A stretch of DNA of 9,806 nucleotides from Deltaproteobacteria bacterium (GCA_021799555.1 JAJZAG010000125.1:1-9806); one strand, 5' to 3'. Shown: positions 1 to 6,674, counted from the first letter of the stretch. Notes: a model not told the origin generated them from the letters alone. Program-made: numbers and translations.

Positions 1-155
1 TGGCGGACCGTGTAGAATCGTTCGGGCCGCGCTGGCGGCGGGGCATTGACACTGCTCGGACCGCATCCGGCAAGAGCAAGGGTCAGGCACGTCACAATCG
101 CGATGAATGCGATCCGGCGTGAGTGAGTTCTAATCACTTCGAGCTTCGTCGTCAT
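1..155 (-). CDS. nlpD: N-terminus of an NlpD-like lipoprotein (runs off the window)
   Basis: Translating the minus strand from the ATG at 155-153 gives 51 codons open to the window edge. Residues 12-14 are S-R-R, followed by a hydrophobic stretch and a lipobox LAGC with Cys31 as the expected lipidated cysteine. A short Pro/Ala-rich linker follows, and the last four residues seen (48-51) are YTVR, the usual opening of a LysM domain (YTVRxGDTL). In many Gram-negatives pcm is followed by nlpD, whose product is an outer-membrane lipoprotein with LysM and a degenerate M23 peptidase domain that activates amidases for daughter-cell separation. The gene lies 74 bp downstream of pcm on the same strand, which fits. 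A GAGG sequence lies about 14 nt before the ATG, a rather long spacing. The signal peptide is seen directly; the LysM/NlpD identity is inferred from four residues and gene order. Another LysM lipoprotein is possible. Confidence 0.66.
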   Translation of the reverse strand, partial: MTTKLEVIRTHSRRIAFIAIVTCLTLALAGCGPSSVNAPPPARPERFYTVR

Positions 156-229
156 CCCGGCCGCCACCACCTCAGATGATCGCTCCGCACGCGAGCGCGC
201 CTGTCTTTGCGGCCCGCTATTCGCGACCG

Positions 230-880
230 TCACTCATCCTTGAAGCCATATTTGCCGGTCATCTTCACGTACCGGCACTCGCCAAAATATTCTTCCTGCC
301 AGTGACCGCTTTTGCGGCTGATTCTCACCAGGCACTGCAACTCGTCTTCGCCGATCGGTGCGACCAGGTGTCCGGCCGAGGTTAGCTGTCCGAGCAGCGG
401 CATCGGTATTCCCGGCATCGCGGCGCTGACAACGATTACGTCAAAGGGCGAGGGTTCCTCCCATCCTTCGGAGCCGTCGCCAAGTTTCAGGTAGACGTTT
501 GAAACGCCGAGCGCGCTCAAAATCGCCCGCGCGCGGTCGTGCAGGTGCGGCAGGCATTCGACGGACCAGACTTCGCGCGCGAGTGAAGCCAGGACCGCGG
601 CCTGATATCCAGAGCCGGTTCCAACTTCGAGCACGCGCTCCCGCCCCGTGAGCGCGGCGGCCTGAGCGGTCAGTGCAACCATGTACGGCTGCGAAATGGT
701 CTGCGAGTCTCCGATCGGGAGTGGACCGTCGTCATAAGCGTGCCCGGCGAACTCAGCAGGCAGAAAGCGGTGGCGCTCAATCGAGCGCATCGCGGCGAGA
801 ACACGCCGGTCACCGATACCGCGCGCAACGAGCTGCTCGGAAACCATCCGCTCGCGGGCCTGTTCCAGATCGTCAGCCAT
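230..880 (-). CDS. pcm: Protein-L-isoaspartate O-methyltransferase
   Basis: This 216-residue protein has the usual length for bacterial Pcm. The enzyme uses S-adenosylmethionine to methylate abnormal L-isoaspartyl residues in aged cytoplasmic proteins and so starts their repair. Signature stretches are DGPLPIGDSQTIS (residues 51-63, the substrate-site block around the conserved Ser), the SAM-binding motif I VLEVGTGSGYQ (83-93), the GDG block near 134-136, FDVIVVSAA (146-154) and LVAPIG (172-177). The ATG at 880-878 has no Shine-Dalgarno sequence but has a perfect TATAAT 8 nt upstream, so the message may be nearly leaderless. A NlpD-like lipoprotein gene follows 74 bp downstream, as in the common pcm-nlpD order. 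surE, often the upstream partner, is not there; a divergent hydrolase operon occupies that side. Confidence 0.96.
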   Translation of the reverse strand: MADDLEQARERMVSEQLVARGIGDRRVLAAMRSIERHRFLPAEFAGHAYDDGPLPIGDSQTISQPYMVALTAQAAALTGRERVLEVGTGSGYQAAVLASLAREVWSVECLPHLHDRARAILSALGVSNVYLKLGDGSEGWEEPSPFDVIVVSAAMPGIPMPLLGQLTSAGHLVAPIGEDELQCLVRISRKSGHWQEEYFGECRYVKMTGKYGFKDE

Positions 881-888
881 CGAGTTGA

Positions 889-917
889 ATTATACCCCCG
901 CGGCGCGTGGCGGGTAA
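889..917 (-). promoter_or_regulatory. Putative sigma-70-type promoter of pcm
   Basis: On the minus strand a perfect TATAAT (894-889) has TTACCC (917-912) 17 bp upstream, a weak -35 matching three of six consensus bases. The -10 ends only 8 nt before the pcm ATG, so transcription would start within a few bases of the start codon. The hexamer is seen directly; promoter function is inferred. Confidence 0.4.
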
Positions 918-924
918 GCCGCGG
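898..924. repeat. Inverted repeat in the pcm/hydrolase divergent spacer
   Basis: CCGCGGC (898-904) and GCCGCGG (918-924) form a perfect 7-bp inverted repeat around a 13-nt centre. It covers the probable -35 region of pcm and lies about 100 bp before the divergent hydrolase gene. It could be an operator or merely a GC-rich chance match. There is no T-tract, so a terminator is unlikely. Confidence 0.3.
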
Positions 925-1023
925 AGTTTGGGGGTTTGGAAAATTGCGCCGCGATGTGTTACGCGGAAAGTACGTATGTTCGTTCGTCTTCGGTAGTCCG
1001 GCGGCGATTGGAGCGACAGTACG

Positions 1024-1824
1024 ATGGCTGATGGTGCGATACAATGGCGCGAGGGAACCGTCCGGGTTGACGGCACCGACTTGACCGTCGTTACGGGTGG
1101 AGCGGGACGGCCGCTTCTGGTGCTGCACGACGAGCTTGGCTATGCCGGATCGCTCAAATGGAATCGCGCGCTCGCTGCACGGCGCACGCTCGTGACGCCG
1201 CTGCATCCGGGCTTCGGGCGCACGGAGCGCGCCGAGTGGATCGGCTCAATTCGTGACATGGCGGCGTTTTATGCCCGCTATCTGAAAGAGAACCAACTCG
1301 CACCGATCGACGTAATTGGCTTTTCGCTCGGCGGATGGATTGCCGGCGAGATGGCGGCGAGCAATCCGGCACAGTTCCGCAAGATGATCCTCGTGGCGCC
1401 GGCGGGAATCCGTCCGCAGCAAGGCGAGATATTGGATTTTTTTCAGATGATGGCGCCGCAGCAGGTATTGGCCAGCGTTCGCGACCCGGCCAACACGCGC
1501 GAGTTTGCCGAGCTCTACGGCGGTCCGATGGCGCCCGAGCAGTTCGAGTCGTTCGAGGAAGCGCGCGCGCAGACCGCGCGAATCGCGTGGACGCCGTTCA
1601 TGCACAATCCCAGCCTGCCGCATCTGCTCGGCGTCGCCGGGGGGTTGCCGACGTTGATTTTTTGGGGCAGGCAGGACGGTGTCGTGCCGCCGAGCACGGC
1701 CGAGGCATGGCGTGCCGCGATTTCCGGTGCGCGCGTCGTGATGTTCGACGGATGCGGGCATCGGCCCGAAATCGAAAGATCCGCGGATTTTATTCGCGAG
1801 GCGGAAGCGTTCCTCGGCGTCTGA
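1024..1824 (+). CDS. α/β-hydrolase of the monooxygenase-linked type
   Basis: A 266-residue protein with the α/β-hydrolase fold. The catalytic triad can be read directly: nucleophile Ser101 in GFSLGG (elbow 99-104), acid Asp218 in WGRQDG, and His246 in GCGHRPE. The oxyanion-loop region reads LVLHDELGY (32-40) instead of the common HG-G, and is followed by HPGFGRT (61-67). This variant is familiar from hydrolases encoded beside long luciferase-like monooxygenases. A GGAG at 1010-1013 sits 10 nt before the ATG. The next gene starts 26 bp downstream on the same strand, so the two probably form an operon. No signal peptide is visible, so it should be cytoplasmic. It likely cleaves an ester, lactone or C-C bond; the substrate is unknown. 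Confidence 0.9.
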   Translation: MADGAIQWREGTVRVDGTDLTVVTGGAGRPLLVLHDELGYAGSLKWNRALAARRTLVTPLHPGFGRTERAEWIGSIRDMAAFYARYLKENQLAPIDVIGFSLGGWIAGEMAASNPAQFRKMILVAPAGIRPQQGEILDFFQMMAPQQVLASVRDPANTREFAELYGGPMAPEQFESFEEARAQTARIAWTPFMHNPSLPHLLGVAGGLPTLIFWGRQDGVVPPSTAEAWRAAISGARVVMFDGCGHRPEIERSADFIREAEAFLGV

Positions 1825-1836
1825 AACGCCGCTCCC

Positions 1837-1843
1837 AAGGAGG
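1837..1843 (+). promoter_or_regulatory. Ribosome-binding site of the monooxygenase gene
   Basis: AAGGAGG, a near-perfect anti-16S match, sits 7 nt before the ATG at 1851. It fixes the start there. The same frame is open back to 1335, but that stretch only shadows the hydrolase gene. It is the strongest Shine-Dalgarno sequence I saw in the window. Confidence 0.9.
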
Positions 1844-1850
1844 TGCGATC

Positions 1851-3245
1851 ATGCACGTCATGTATTTTACCGAGCGCCCTTATCGGGCGGTTCCCAACGA
1901 CGAAGTGATCAAAAACGGATTCTTCGGAATCCCGAACAAGCACTTCGATTCGGAAAAAGGAGCGATCCTGCTCAACGAATATCTCGATGAGAAGATCCTC
2001 GCCGAGGAGCTTGGCTTTGACGGTGTGATGCTCAATGAGCATCACGACACCGCCTTCTGCATGGGTTCTGTGATGAACGTAGAGGCGTCGATTCTGGCGC
2101 GGATCACCAAGCGCGTGCGGATTATCCTGCTCGGCAACCCGCTTCCCGTGGTGGGCAATCCGCTTAGATTGGCCGAAGAGCTTGCGATGATTGACATGAT
2201 CTCGCACGGGCGGCTGGTGACAGGATGGGTTCGTGGCGCAGGCAGCGAACAATTCGCGACCAATGCGAATCCGGGATTCAACCGCGAATATTTTAACGAG
2301 GCGCACGACCTGGTCGTGCAGGCGTGGACGCGGCCCGGTCCGTGGCGCTACGAGGGTAAGCATTTCCACTACCGGTTCATTGACCCGTGGGCGCTGCCGT
2401 TGCAAAAGCCGCATCCTCCGATCTGGATTCCCGGCTTGTTGAGCCCCGAGACCGTCGTGTGGTGCGCGCAGCATCGCTATCCGTATATTGCGTTGGCCAC
2501 CTTCCTGGAGCCGACGGTCGAGCTTTGGAACATCTATCGCGATGCGGCGGCGAAAGAGGGCTACCAGGTCGGCCCCGAGAATTTCGGTTATCTGCAGAAA
2601 GTGTTCGTCGCCGAGACGGAGGAGAAGGCGCGCGACCTCGCGAAGTGGGACATGTTCGGCGGCGCCGGAATCGGCTACAGCCTGTTCGGCAAACCGCAGT
2701 GGATGTTCCCGCCGGGCTACAACAGCAAGGACGCGACCCGGCGCGTGGCAAGGCAATTTTCCGATCCGGCGGCGGCCAAAGGCAGCCCGTTCGCGGGCGG
2801 CAACGGCGGTGCGGCAAAAGACAACGACGCGACCGCGCAGGAGAGAATCGCGCAGTCGCAGATCGACGTTCGCGCCGGCGCGTGGGGGACCGACCATATT
2901 GATATCGAGGCGACGCGCAAGCAGATTTTCGATGCATTCCCGCAGGTCGAGCGCGCCATGCAAGTCATTTGTGGGACGCCGAAATCGGTGATTCCTAAAA
3001 TCCGCAAGGTGCTCGAAGTATTGCGTCCGGGAATCTTCGGCTTCTGGCAAAATGACGGCCCGATCTCGAGCGAGGCGCGCACGCAGAACATCCGACTGCT
3101 CGCCGAAGAAGTCGTGCCAGCCACGCGCGAGATCGCAAAAGAGCTTGGCTTGGTGTCGCCCTTCGAGGTCAAACCCGGCTTGCGCAAGCTGCCGGCCTCA
3201 GGGATTCCCGAATCGGTTGGGTCGCTTGCACCGCTGGCTTCTTAA
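1851..3245 (+). CDS. Luciferase-like (LLM-class) flavin-dependent monooxygenase
   Basis: A 464-residue member of the bacterial luciferase-like superfamily, TIM-barrel enzymes that use FMNH2 or F420H2 supplied by a partner reductase to oxidise organic substrates. Recognisable blocks are GFDGVMLNEHH (55-65), LGNPLPVVGNPLRLAEELAM (94-113), the DMISHGRLVTGWVRGAGSEQ block (115-134), and KPHPPIWIPG (186-195) near the C-terminal side of the barrel. The protein is longer than the roughly 330-380 residues usual for the superfamily. Residues about 281-350 form a Gly/Ala/Asp-rich insert without clear motifs, followed by a C-terminal GTPKSVIPKI segment (375-384) typical of the family. It is encoded 26 bp after the α/β-hydrolase, suggesting successive oxidation and hydrolysis of one substrate. 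No dedicated flavin reductase is in the window. The family is certain; cofactor (FMN or F420) and substrate are not. Confidence 0.93.
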   Translation: MHVMYFTERPYRAVPNDEVIKNGFFGIPNKHFDSEKGAILLNEYLDEKILAEELGFDGVMLNEHHDTAFCMGSVMNVEASILARITKRVRIILLGNPLPVVGNPLRLAEELAMIDMISHGRLVTGWVRGAGSEQFATNANPGFNREYFNEAHDLVVQAWTRPGPWRYEGKHFHYRFIDPWALPLQKPHPPIWIPGLLSPETVVWCAQHRYPYIALATFLEPTVELWNIYRDAAAKEGYQVGPENFGYLQKVFVAETEEKARDLAKWDMFGGAGIGYSLFGKPQWMFPPGYNSKDATRRVARQFSDPAAAKGSPFAGGNGGAAKDNDATAQERIAQSQIDVRAGAWGTDHIDIEATRKQIFDAFPQVERAMQVICGTPKSVIPKIRKVLEVLRPGIFGFWQNDGPISSEARTQNIRLLAEEVVPATREIAKELGLVSPFEVKPGLRKLPASGIPESVGSLAPLAS

Positions 3246-3642
3246 CGGCGGCGCGCCCGAGTGGATTAGTCACCCGACTGATGCACGGACAGGCTCGTAG
3301 CGTTGACGCCGACGGTGAGGTGATCGCAGATTGCGGCTCTTTCAGTGCGGCTTTCATGGCACTCGTGGTAATCCCGGATCAGGGGATGGCGGACATTTTC
3401 TACGTGCATCTTGTCGTCCGAAATCACCGCGCAAAACCAGCCGCGGTTGTCGTGGAGACGCAGAGCACCGCTAGCGCGGCGGTAATGTGACCTGGAATCA
3501 ATCGCGAAACACGAGCGAACCGTCTTACGTCAGCGTTTGGCGAAGGAAACGCCGATGGTTTACGTTGGATATTGCGCTCCAGTTGGTTGATTTCACACCC
3601 GAGTTGGGCGATATCGTCGACCGAGACACGGAGGAAAGATTG
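3246..3642. other. Spacer without a convincing gene
   Basis: About 400 bp between the monooxygenase stop and the lipoprotein start. A 69-codon open frame on the plus strand (3281-3490) and an in-frame upstream extension of the lipoprotein (from 3487) exist. Neither has a good ribosome site or a recognisable sequence. No U-tract hairpin was seen after the monooxygenase gene. The lipoprotein promoter is presumably in the last 100 bp; the best I see is TTGATT at about 3588 with a poor -10 (GATATC) 17 bp later. Confidence 0.5.
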
Positions 3643-4104
3643 ATGACGAGAGGAACGCGCCCGGCGACGCGGCACTCGGACTCTCATCGCAGACGACGGG
3701 GCTGCCTTCTGCCCTATGCCGCGTTCACCTTGCTCTTTGCGATCGCCGGATGCGCGCATAACCCGGCGCTTGGCAAATGGAATATCGGCAAGCGTGAGAA
3801 GGAAGTCGTCGCGTCGGATGTCGACGAGCTCACGCACAATATTCGCACCTCCACCGGAGCGACATCGATCGAGTTCCGCAAAAATTCGATATTGATTTCC
3901 GGCGGGGCGCAGGATCACGTCGAGAGCGGCGTGCAGTACAGCGTTCAGCAGCTTGAGGGCGGTGCTATCGACGTGCGCATTTTACAGCCGCGAAAAGGCG
4001 ATTCGAGCGCCGATATCGACGTGCTGCACATCGCCTCCGACGGCAATACTGCGCAGCTTGAATCGCGAACCGAGTTGGTCGACCTGACCCGCGCCACGCA
4101 CTGA
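3643..4104 (+). CDS. Small lipoprotein of unknown function
   Basis: The ATG at 3643 gives 153 residues and is preceded by GAGGAAAG (3631-3638) at good spacing, so I prefer it to the in-frame start at 3487. The N-terminus has four consecutive arginines (16-19), a hydrophobic stretch, and a lipobox IAGC (34-37) with Cys37 as the expected lipidation site, then AHNPALGKW. The mature part of about 117 residues begins GKW and alternates short hydrophilic and hydrophobic segments such as SIEFRKNSILISG (75-87) and AIDVRILQ (108-115), which suggests a small β-sheet domain resembling lipocalin-like or 'xWxF' lipoproteins. I do not recognise the family. Asp38/Asp39 retention residues are absent (Ala38, His39), so outer-membrane sorting is likely if rules like those of E. 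coli apply. It converges on the NiCoT gene, 25 bp away. Confidence 0.72.
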   Translation: MTRGTRPATRHSDSHRRRRGCLLPYAAFTLLFAIAGCAHNPALGKWNIGKREKEVVASDVDELTHNIRTSTGATSIEFRKNSILISGGAQDHVESGVQYSVQQLEGGAIDVRILQPRKGDSSADIDVLHIASDGNTAQLESRTELVDLTRATH

Positions 4105-4106
4105 TC

Positions 4107-4130
4107 AAGCCGCCCTCCGCGCGCCGGCTT
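4107..4130. terminator. Possible hairpin between convergent genes
   Basis: AAGCCG (4107-4112) and CGGCTT (4125-4130) form a 6-bp stem with a 12-nt loop in the 25-bp gap between two convergent stop codons. On the plus strand only three T's follow, so this is a weak candidate for a terminator. Confidence 0.3.
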
Positions 4131-4951
4131 TAGTGCGGTGTCCAATGCGCCGTGGCGCGGAACAGCCCATCGACGATTCCAATTTGATAGGCGAGCAACA
4201 ATCCAAACCCAAAGCTCAGTAGGCCCGAGCCGACGGCGAGCGCGCGATGCGTGCGGGCGGCGCGTTGTGCGGCGAATGCGTAAGGCAAGCCGATAGCAGT
4301 CGTGATCAAGATCATCCCGAGCATCGTGCCGATACCGAACAGGATCAAATAGGCGACGGCCCATCGCGGCTCGGGGATCGCGCTCAAGACCAACAGCGCG
4401 ATTGCGGCACTGCCGGCGAGTCCGTGGACGAGTCCGACCGCGAACGCGCGCAGGAACGGCCGGCGCAACGCAAACGGCGCCGCAGCGGCGGTATGGTCGT
4501 GCTCGCGCGCCGGATCAGGTTCGATCCCGGCGTGAACGTGGGGATGAGTGTGAACACGGGTGCCGTGCCGATGCGGATGCGAATGGACAAGCAAGTCGGC
4601 CTCACCGCCGCGAACCAAGGCGCGCAATCGCGCGGCAACAGGCGCGGATACCTCAATTGCCGCCCGCACCCCGAGCAAGATCAGAACGATCGCGACCGCG
4701 AATTCCATTGTAAGTCCGAGCCGCACCGGGATGGCGACCTTGAAGAGAATTATCGCCACACCAACCGCAATCACCGTCATCGTGTGGCCGAGTCCCCACA
4801 CCAGACCGATCGTCGAGGCGGCGGTAATTCTGCGCTCGCCAGTAACGATTGTCGTGACGGCGACGACATGATCGGGATCAGTCGCGTGGCGCATCCCCAT
4901 CGCAAGACCGAGCAGGGCGATTCCGAGCGGAGCAGTGTTTGAAAAATCCAT
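4130..4951 (-). CDS. NiCoT/UreH-type nickel-cobalt transporter
   Basis: A 273-residue integral membrane protein. Helix I carries GMRHATDPDHVVAV (19-32), which contains the HX4DH signature of NiCoT permeases, whose His and Asp residues take part in Ni2+/Co2+ recognition. A second conserved block, GLVWGLGHTMTV (49-60), follows. About six to seven hydrophobic segments can be drawn; AVGLVHGLAGSAAIALLVL (171-189) matches the second half typical of the UreH/HupE-like branch. The loop between (123-153) holds ten histidines in HxH repeats and probably lies outside the membrane as a metal-gathering arm. Uptake would supply Ni or Co enzymes such as urease, hydrogenase or B12 enzymes; none is encoded here. 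The proposed ATG (4951-4949) has a poor ribosome site. A distant RcnA-like efflux role cannot be excluded from sequence alone. Confidence 0.86.
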   Translation of the reverse strand: MDFSNTAPLGIALLGLAMGMRHATDPDHVVAVTTIVTGERRITAASTIGLVWGLGHTMTVIAVGVAIILFKVAIPVRLGLTMEFAVAIVLILLGVRAAIEVSAPVAARLRALVRGGEADLLVHSHPHRHGTRVHTHPHVHAGIEPDPAREHDHTAAAAPFALRRPFLRAFAVGLVHGLAGSAAIALLVLSAIPEPRWAVAYLILFGIGTMLGMILITTAIGLPYAFAAQRAARTHRALAVGSGLLSFGFGLLLAYQIGIVDGLFRATAHWTPH

Positions 4952-5040
4952 CCAGGTTCCGGTTTGATCAGCGCGAGACTTTGAACTCCCTCATTAGCAC
5001 GCGTGCGCGAAGCTGTGAAACCGGGCTGTCCGGATCCGTC

Positions 5041-5067
5041 AAAAACAAAAAACATTCGGAATGTCCT
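5041..5067 (-). terminator. Candidate intrinsic terminator after the sigma-54 regulator
   Basis: Read on the minus strand, ACATT-CCG-AATGT (5064-5052) forms a short stem that can be lengthened by two G-U and one A-U pair against the following T's. It runs directly into TTTTTGTTTTT. It lies about 90 nt after the regulator's stop codon and about 90 nt before the NiCoT start, so it would separate these two genes into different transcripts. The stem is AT-rich and weak. Confidence 0.5.
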
Positions 5068-5111
5068 GGGCATAAATTCTCAAAGATGTCCGTGCGGCAG
5101 GGCAGGGCCGA

Positions 5112-5137
5112 GCGACCGCCAAAGCGCTCGCGGTCGC
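5112..5137. repeat. GC-rich inverted repeat after the regulator stop codon
   Basis: GCGACCGC (5112-5119) and GCGGTCGC (5130-5137) form a perfect 8-bp stem with a 10-nt loop, 19 nt downstream of the regulator's stop codon on the minus strand. No T-tract follows, so it may protect the mRNA 3' end or slow polymerase before the U-tract hairpin farther downstream. Function is not established. Confidence 0.4.
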
Positions 5138-5156
5138 GACCACGAACCGCGCGCAC

Positions 5157-6674
5157 TCATTGAAGACCGTACTTTCTGATTCTTGAGTAAAGCTTTTTCC
5201 TGGAAATCTTCAGCAGCTTGGAGGTAGCGACCTTGTTACCGCCGGTGCTTGCCAAGGCACGTCCGATCAAATCCCGCTCAATCTCGGCAAGACTACCCAG
5301 ACGCCTTTGCGGCAGGAGAAATTCGCTTGCGGACCTGGGGGATGCCGCATCGTGAGGGATCGTATCCGGAAGATCGCTCAGCGAGATCGTCTCGTTGCTG
5401 GTGAAAGTCACCGCACTTTCGATCGCGTTGGACAACTCGCGAACGTTACCCGGCCAGTTGTGTTCGAGGAGCGCCGCAAGTGCTTGTTCGTCGATGCCAC
5501 CGACCGTTCGACCCAATCGTTGGTTGGTAAGCGCGATAAAATGCTTTACGAGCAGTGGAATATCTTCAATCCGCTCGCGTAAAGGCACGATGTTCAATAC
5601 CGATGCCTGGAGGCGATAGTACAAGTCCGCGCGCAATTGCCCAGCGGCAACCGCCTCCTTTGGATCGCGATTGGTTGACGCAACCAGCCGGACGTTGAAC
5701 GGCACCTCACGCGTCATACCGATCGGGCGGACCGCCCGCTCCTGGATCGCGCGCAACAGCTTGGCCTGCGTCTCAGGGTTCATCTCGGTGATTTCGTCGA
5801 GGAACACCGTGCCGCCTTCGGCGGCGCGTAAAAGGCCCAGGTGATCGGTGTTCGCACCACTGAACGCGCCGCGCTTGTACCCGAACAGCTCGCTTTCGAT
5901 CAGATCCCTGGGGATTGCGGCGCAATTGAAAGCCACGAAAGGTCCCGAGCTTGTCCCGGCGCTTTCGTGCAGCGCGCGCGCAATCAGTTCTTTGCCGGTT
6001 CCGCTCTCACCGACGATTAATATATTTCCGTGCGTGGCTCCGGCCGCCGAGATTCGGCGATAAAGTTCGCGCATCGCAGGGCTCGCCCCGACCAGACCGT
6101 GGAAGCTGGTGCGGGAATCAAAAGGAAGAAGCGATGCGTCGCGTTCGAGGTCGGCGATCCTTTGTGTGATGACCGCGGAGTTTGTTCTGTAGTACGCGGA
6201 CACCATCAGGATTATTCGGACGTGGCTGAGCTTGTCGAACAAGTTGAAAATGCGCGTTGGCGGAGGCGGGTTATCCGGGAAAACCGTGTAGGCGCTTTCT
6301 TCGAACAGGGCCAGCGCCGCGATCACCTCATCGATCGGTATCCCGCGCTTGGCGAGATGCTCGCCAAGCCGGATTATTTCTTCGGCGTAGCGTTCCATAT
6401 CGCCGGCGAGCAAACTCGATTTGGTGCGTACCAGAGCTGGTTCAAAGGTGCCGAAAAAATCCGCTTCCGAGAGTGAGCGCATCTCGCCGAAATGCAGCGC
6501 GTAAAGCTGATACCAATATCGGACAACTTCGCCGCTGCGCGTCAGGACCGCCTCGATAACCTCGCGCAGCTCGCGGATATCCTCGTCCCACAGCAGATGG
6601 AAGTGACGCGGAGCTCCGCTGGGCGTTACACTCCTTTTGCTCGCTCGATCACCGATGTTTGACGAGTGACGCAC
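5157..6674 (-). CDS. Sigma-54-dependent transcriptional activator (bEBP)
   Basis: From the GTG at 6674-6672 the protein has 505 residues. AGGAG lies 5 nt before this GTG. An in-frame TTG at 6722 would add 16 residues but has no ribosome site and would start almost at the predicted transcription start. Residues about 25-175 form a helical N-terminal domain without receiver, GAF or PAS motifs; its KRGIPIDEVIAALALFE stretch (about 109-125) recalls RsbRD-type sensor domains, a weak resemblance. The AAA+ domain (about 191-425) has Walker A GESGTGKE (222-229), a GAFSGA loop (269-274) where most family members have GAFTGA, Walker B TVFLDE (289-294) and WPGNVREL (407-414). The Fis-type helix-turn-helix is C-terminal (about 470-505). 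It should remodel sigma-54 RNA polymerase at distant targets. The signal and targets are unknown. Confidence 0.95.
   Translation of the reverse strand: MRHSSNIGDRASKRSVTPSGAPRHFHLLWDEDIRELREVIEAVLTRSGEVVRYWYQLYALHFGEMRSLSEADFFGTFEPALVRTKSSLLAGDMERYAEEIIRLGEHLAKRGIPIDEVIAALALFEESAYTVFPDNPPPPTRIFNLFDKLSHVRIILMVSAYYRTNSAVITQRIADLERDASLLPFDSRTSFHGLVGASPAMRELYRRISAAGATHGNILIVGESGTGKELIARALHESAGTSSGPFVAFNCAAIPRDLIESELFGYKRGAFSGANTDHLGLLRAAEGGTVFLDEITEMNPETQAKLLRAIQERAVRPIGMTREVPFNVRLVASTNRDPKEAVAAGQLRADLYYRLQASVLNIVPLRERIEDIPLLVKHFIALTNQRLGRTVGGIDEQALAALLEHNWPGNVRELSNAIESAVTFTSNETISLSDLPDTIPHDAASPRSASEFLLPQRRLGSLAEIERDLIGRALASTGGNKVATSKLLKISRKKLYSRIRKYGLQ

Noticed and set aside
1335..1850. In-frame upstream extension of the monooxygenase to 636 residues
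   Set aside because: The stretch overlaps the hydrolase gene in another frame, is arginine-rich without family motifs, and the strong AAGGAGG at 1837 marks the true start.
1515..3050. 511-codon antisense frame opposite the hydrolase/monooxygenase genes
   Set aside because: Long antisense frames are expected in GC-rich coding DNA. The translation is rich in Arg and His without motifs, while the plus strand encodes clear enzymes.
3281..3490. 69-codon open frame after the monooxygenase gene
   Set aside because: No ribosome site, no recognisable sequence, and length within chance for GC-rich DNA.
3487..3642. Longer start for the small lipoprotein
   Set aside because: It would bury the lipoprotein signal peptide inside the protein; the ATG at 3643 has GAGGAAAG in front.
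4518..4530. tRNA T-arm-like GGTTCGATCC
   Set aside because: It lies inside the NiCoT gene and no acceptor or anticodon stem can be built around it.
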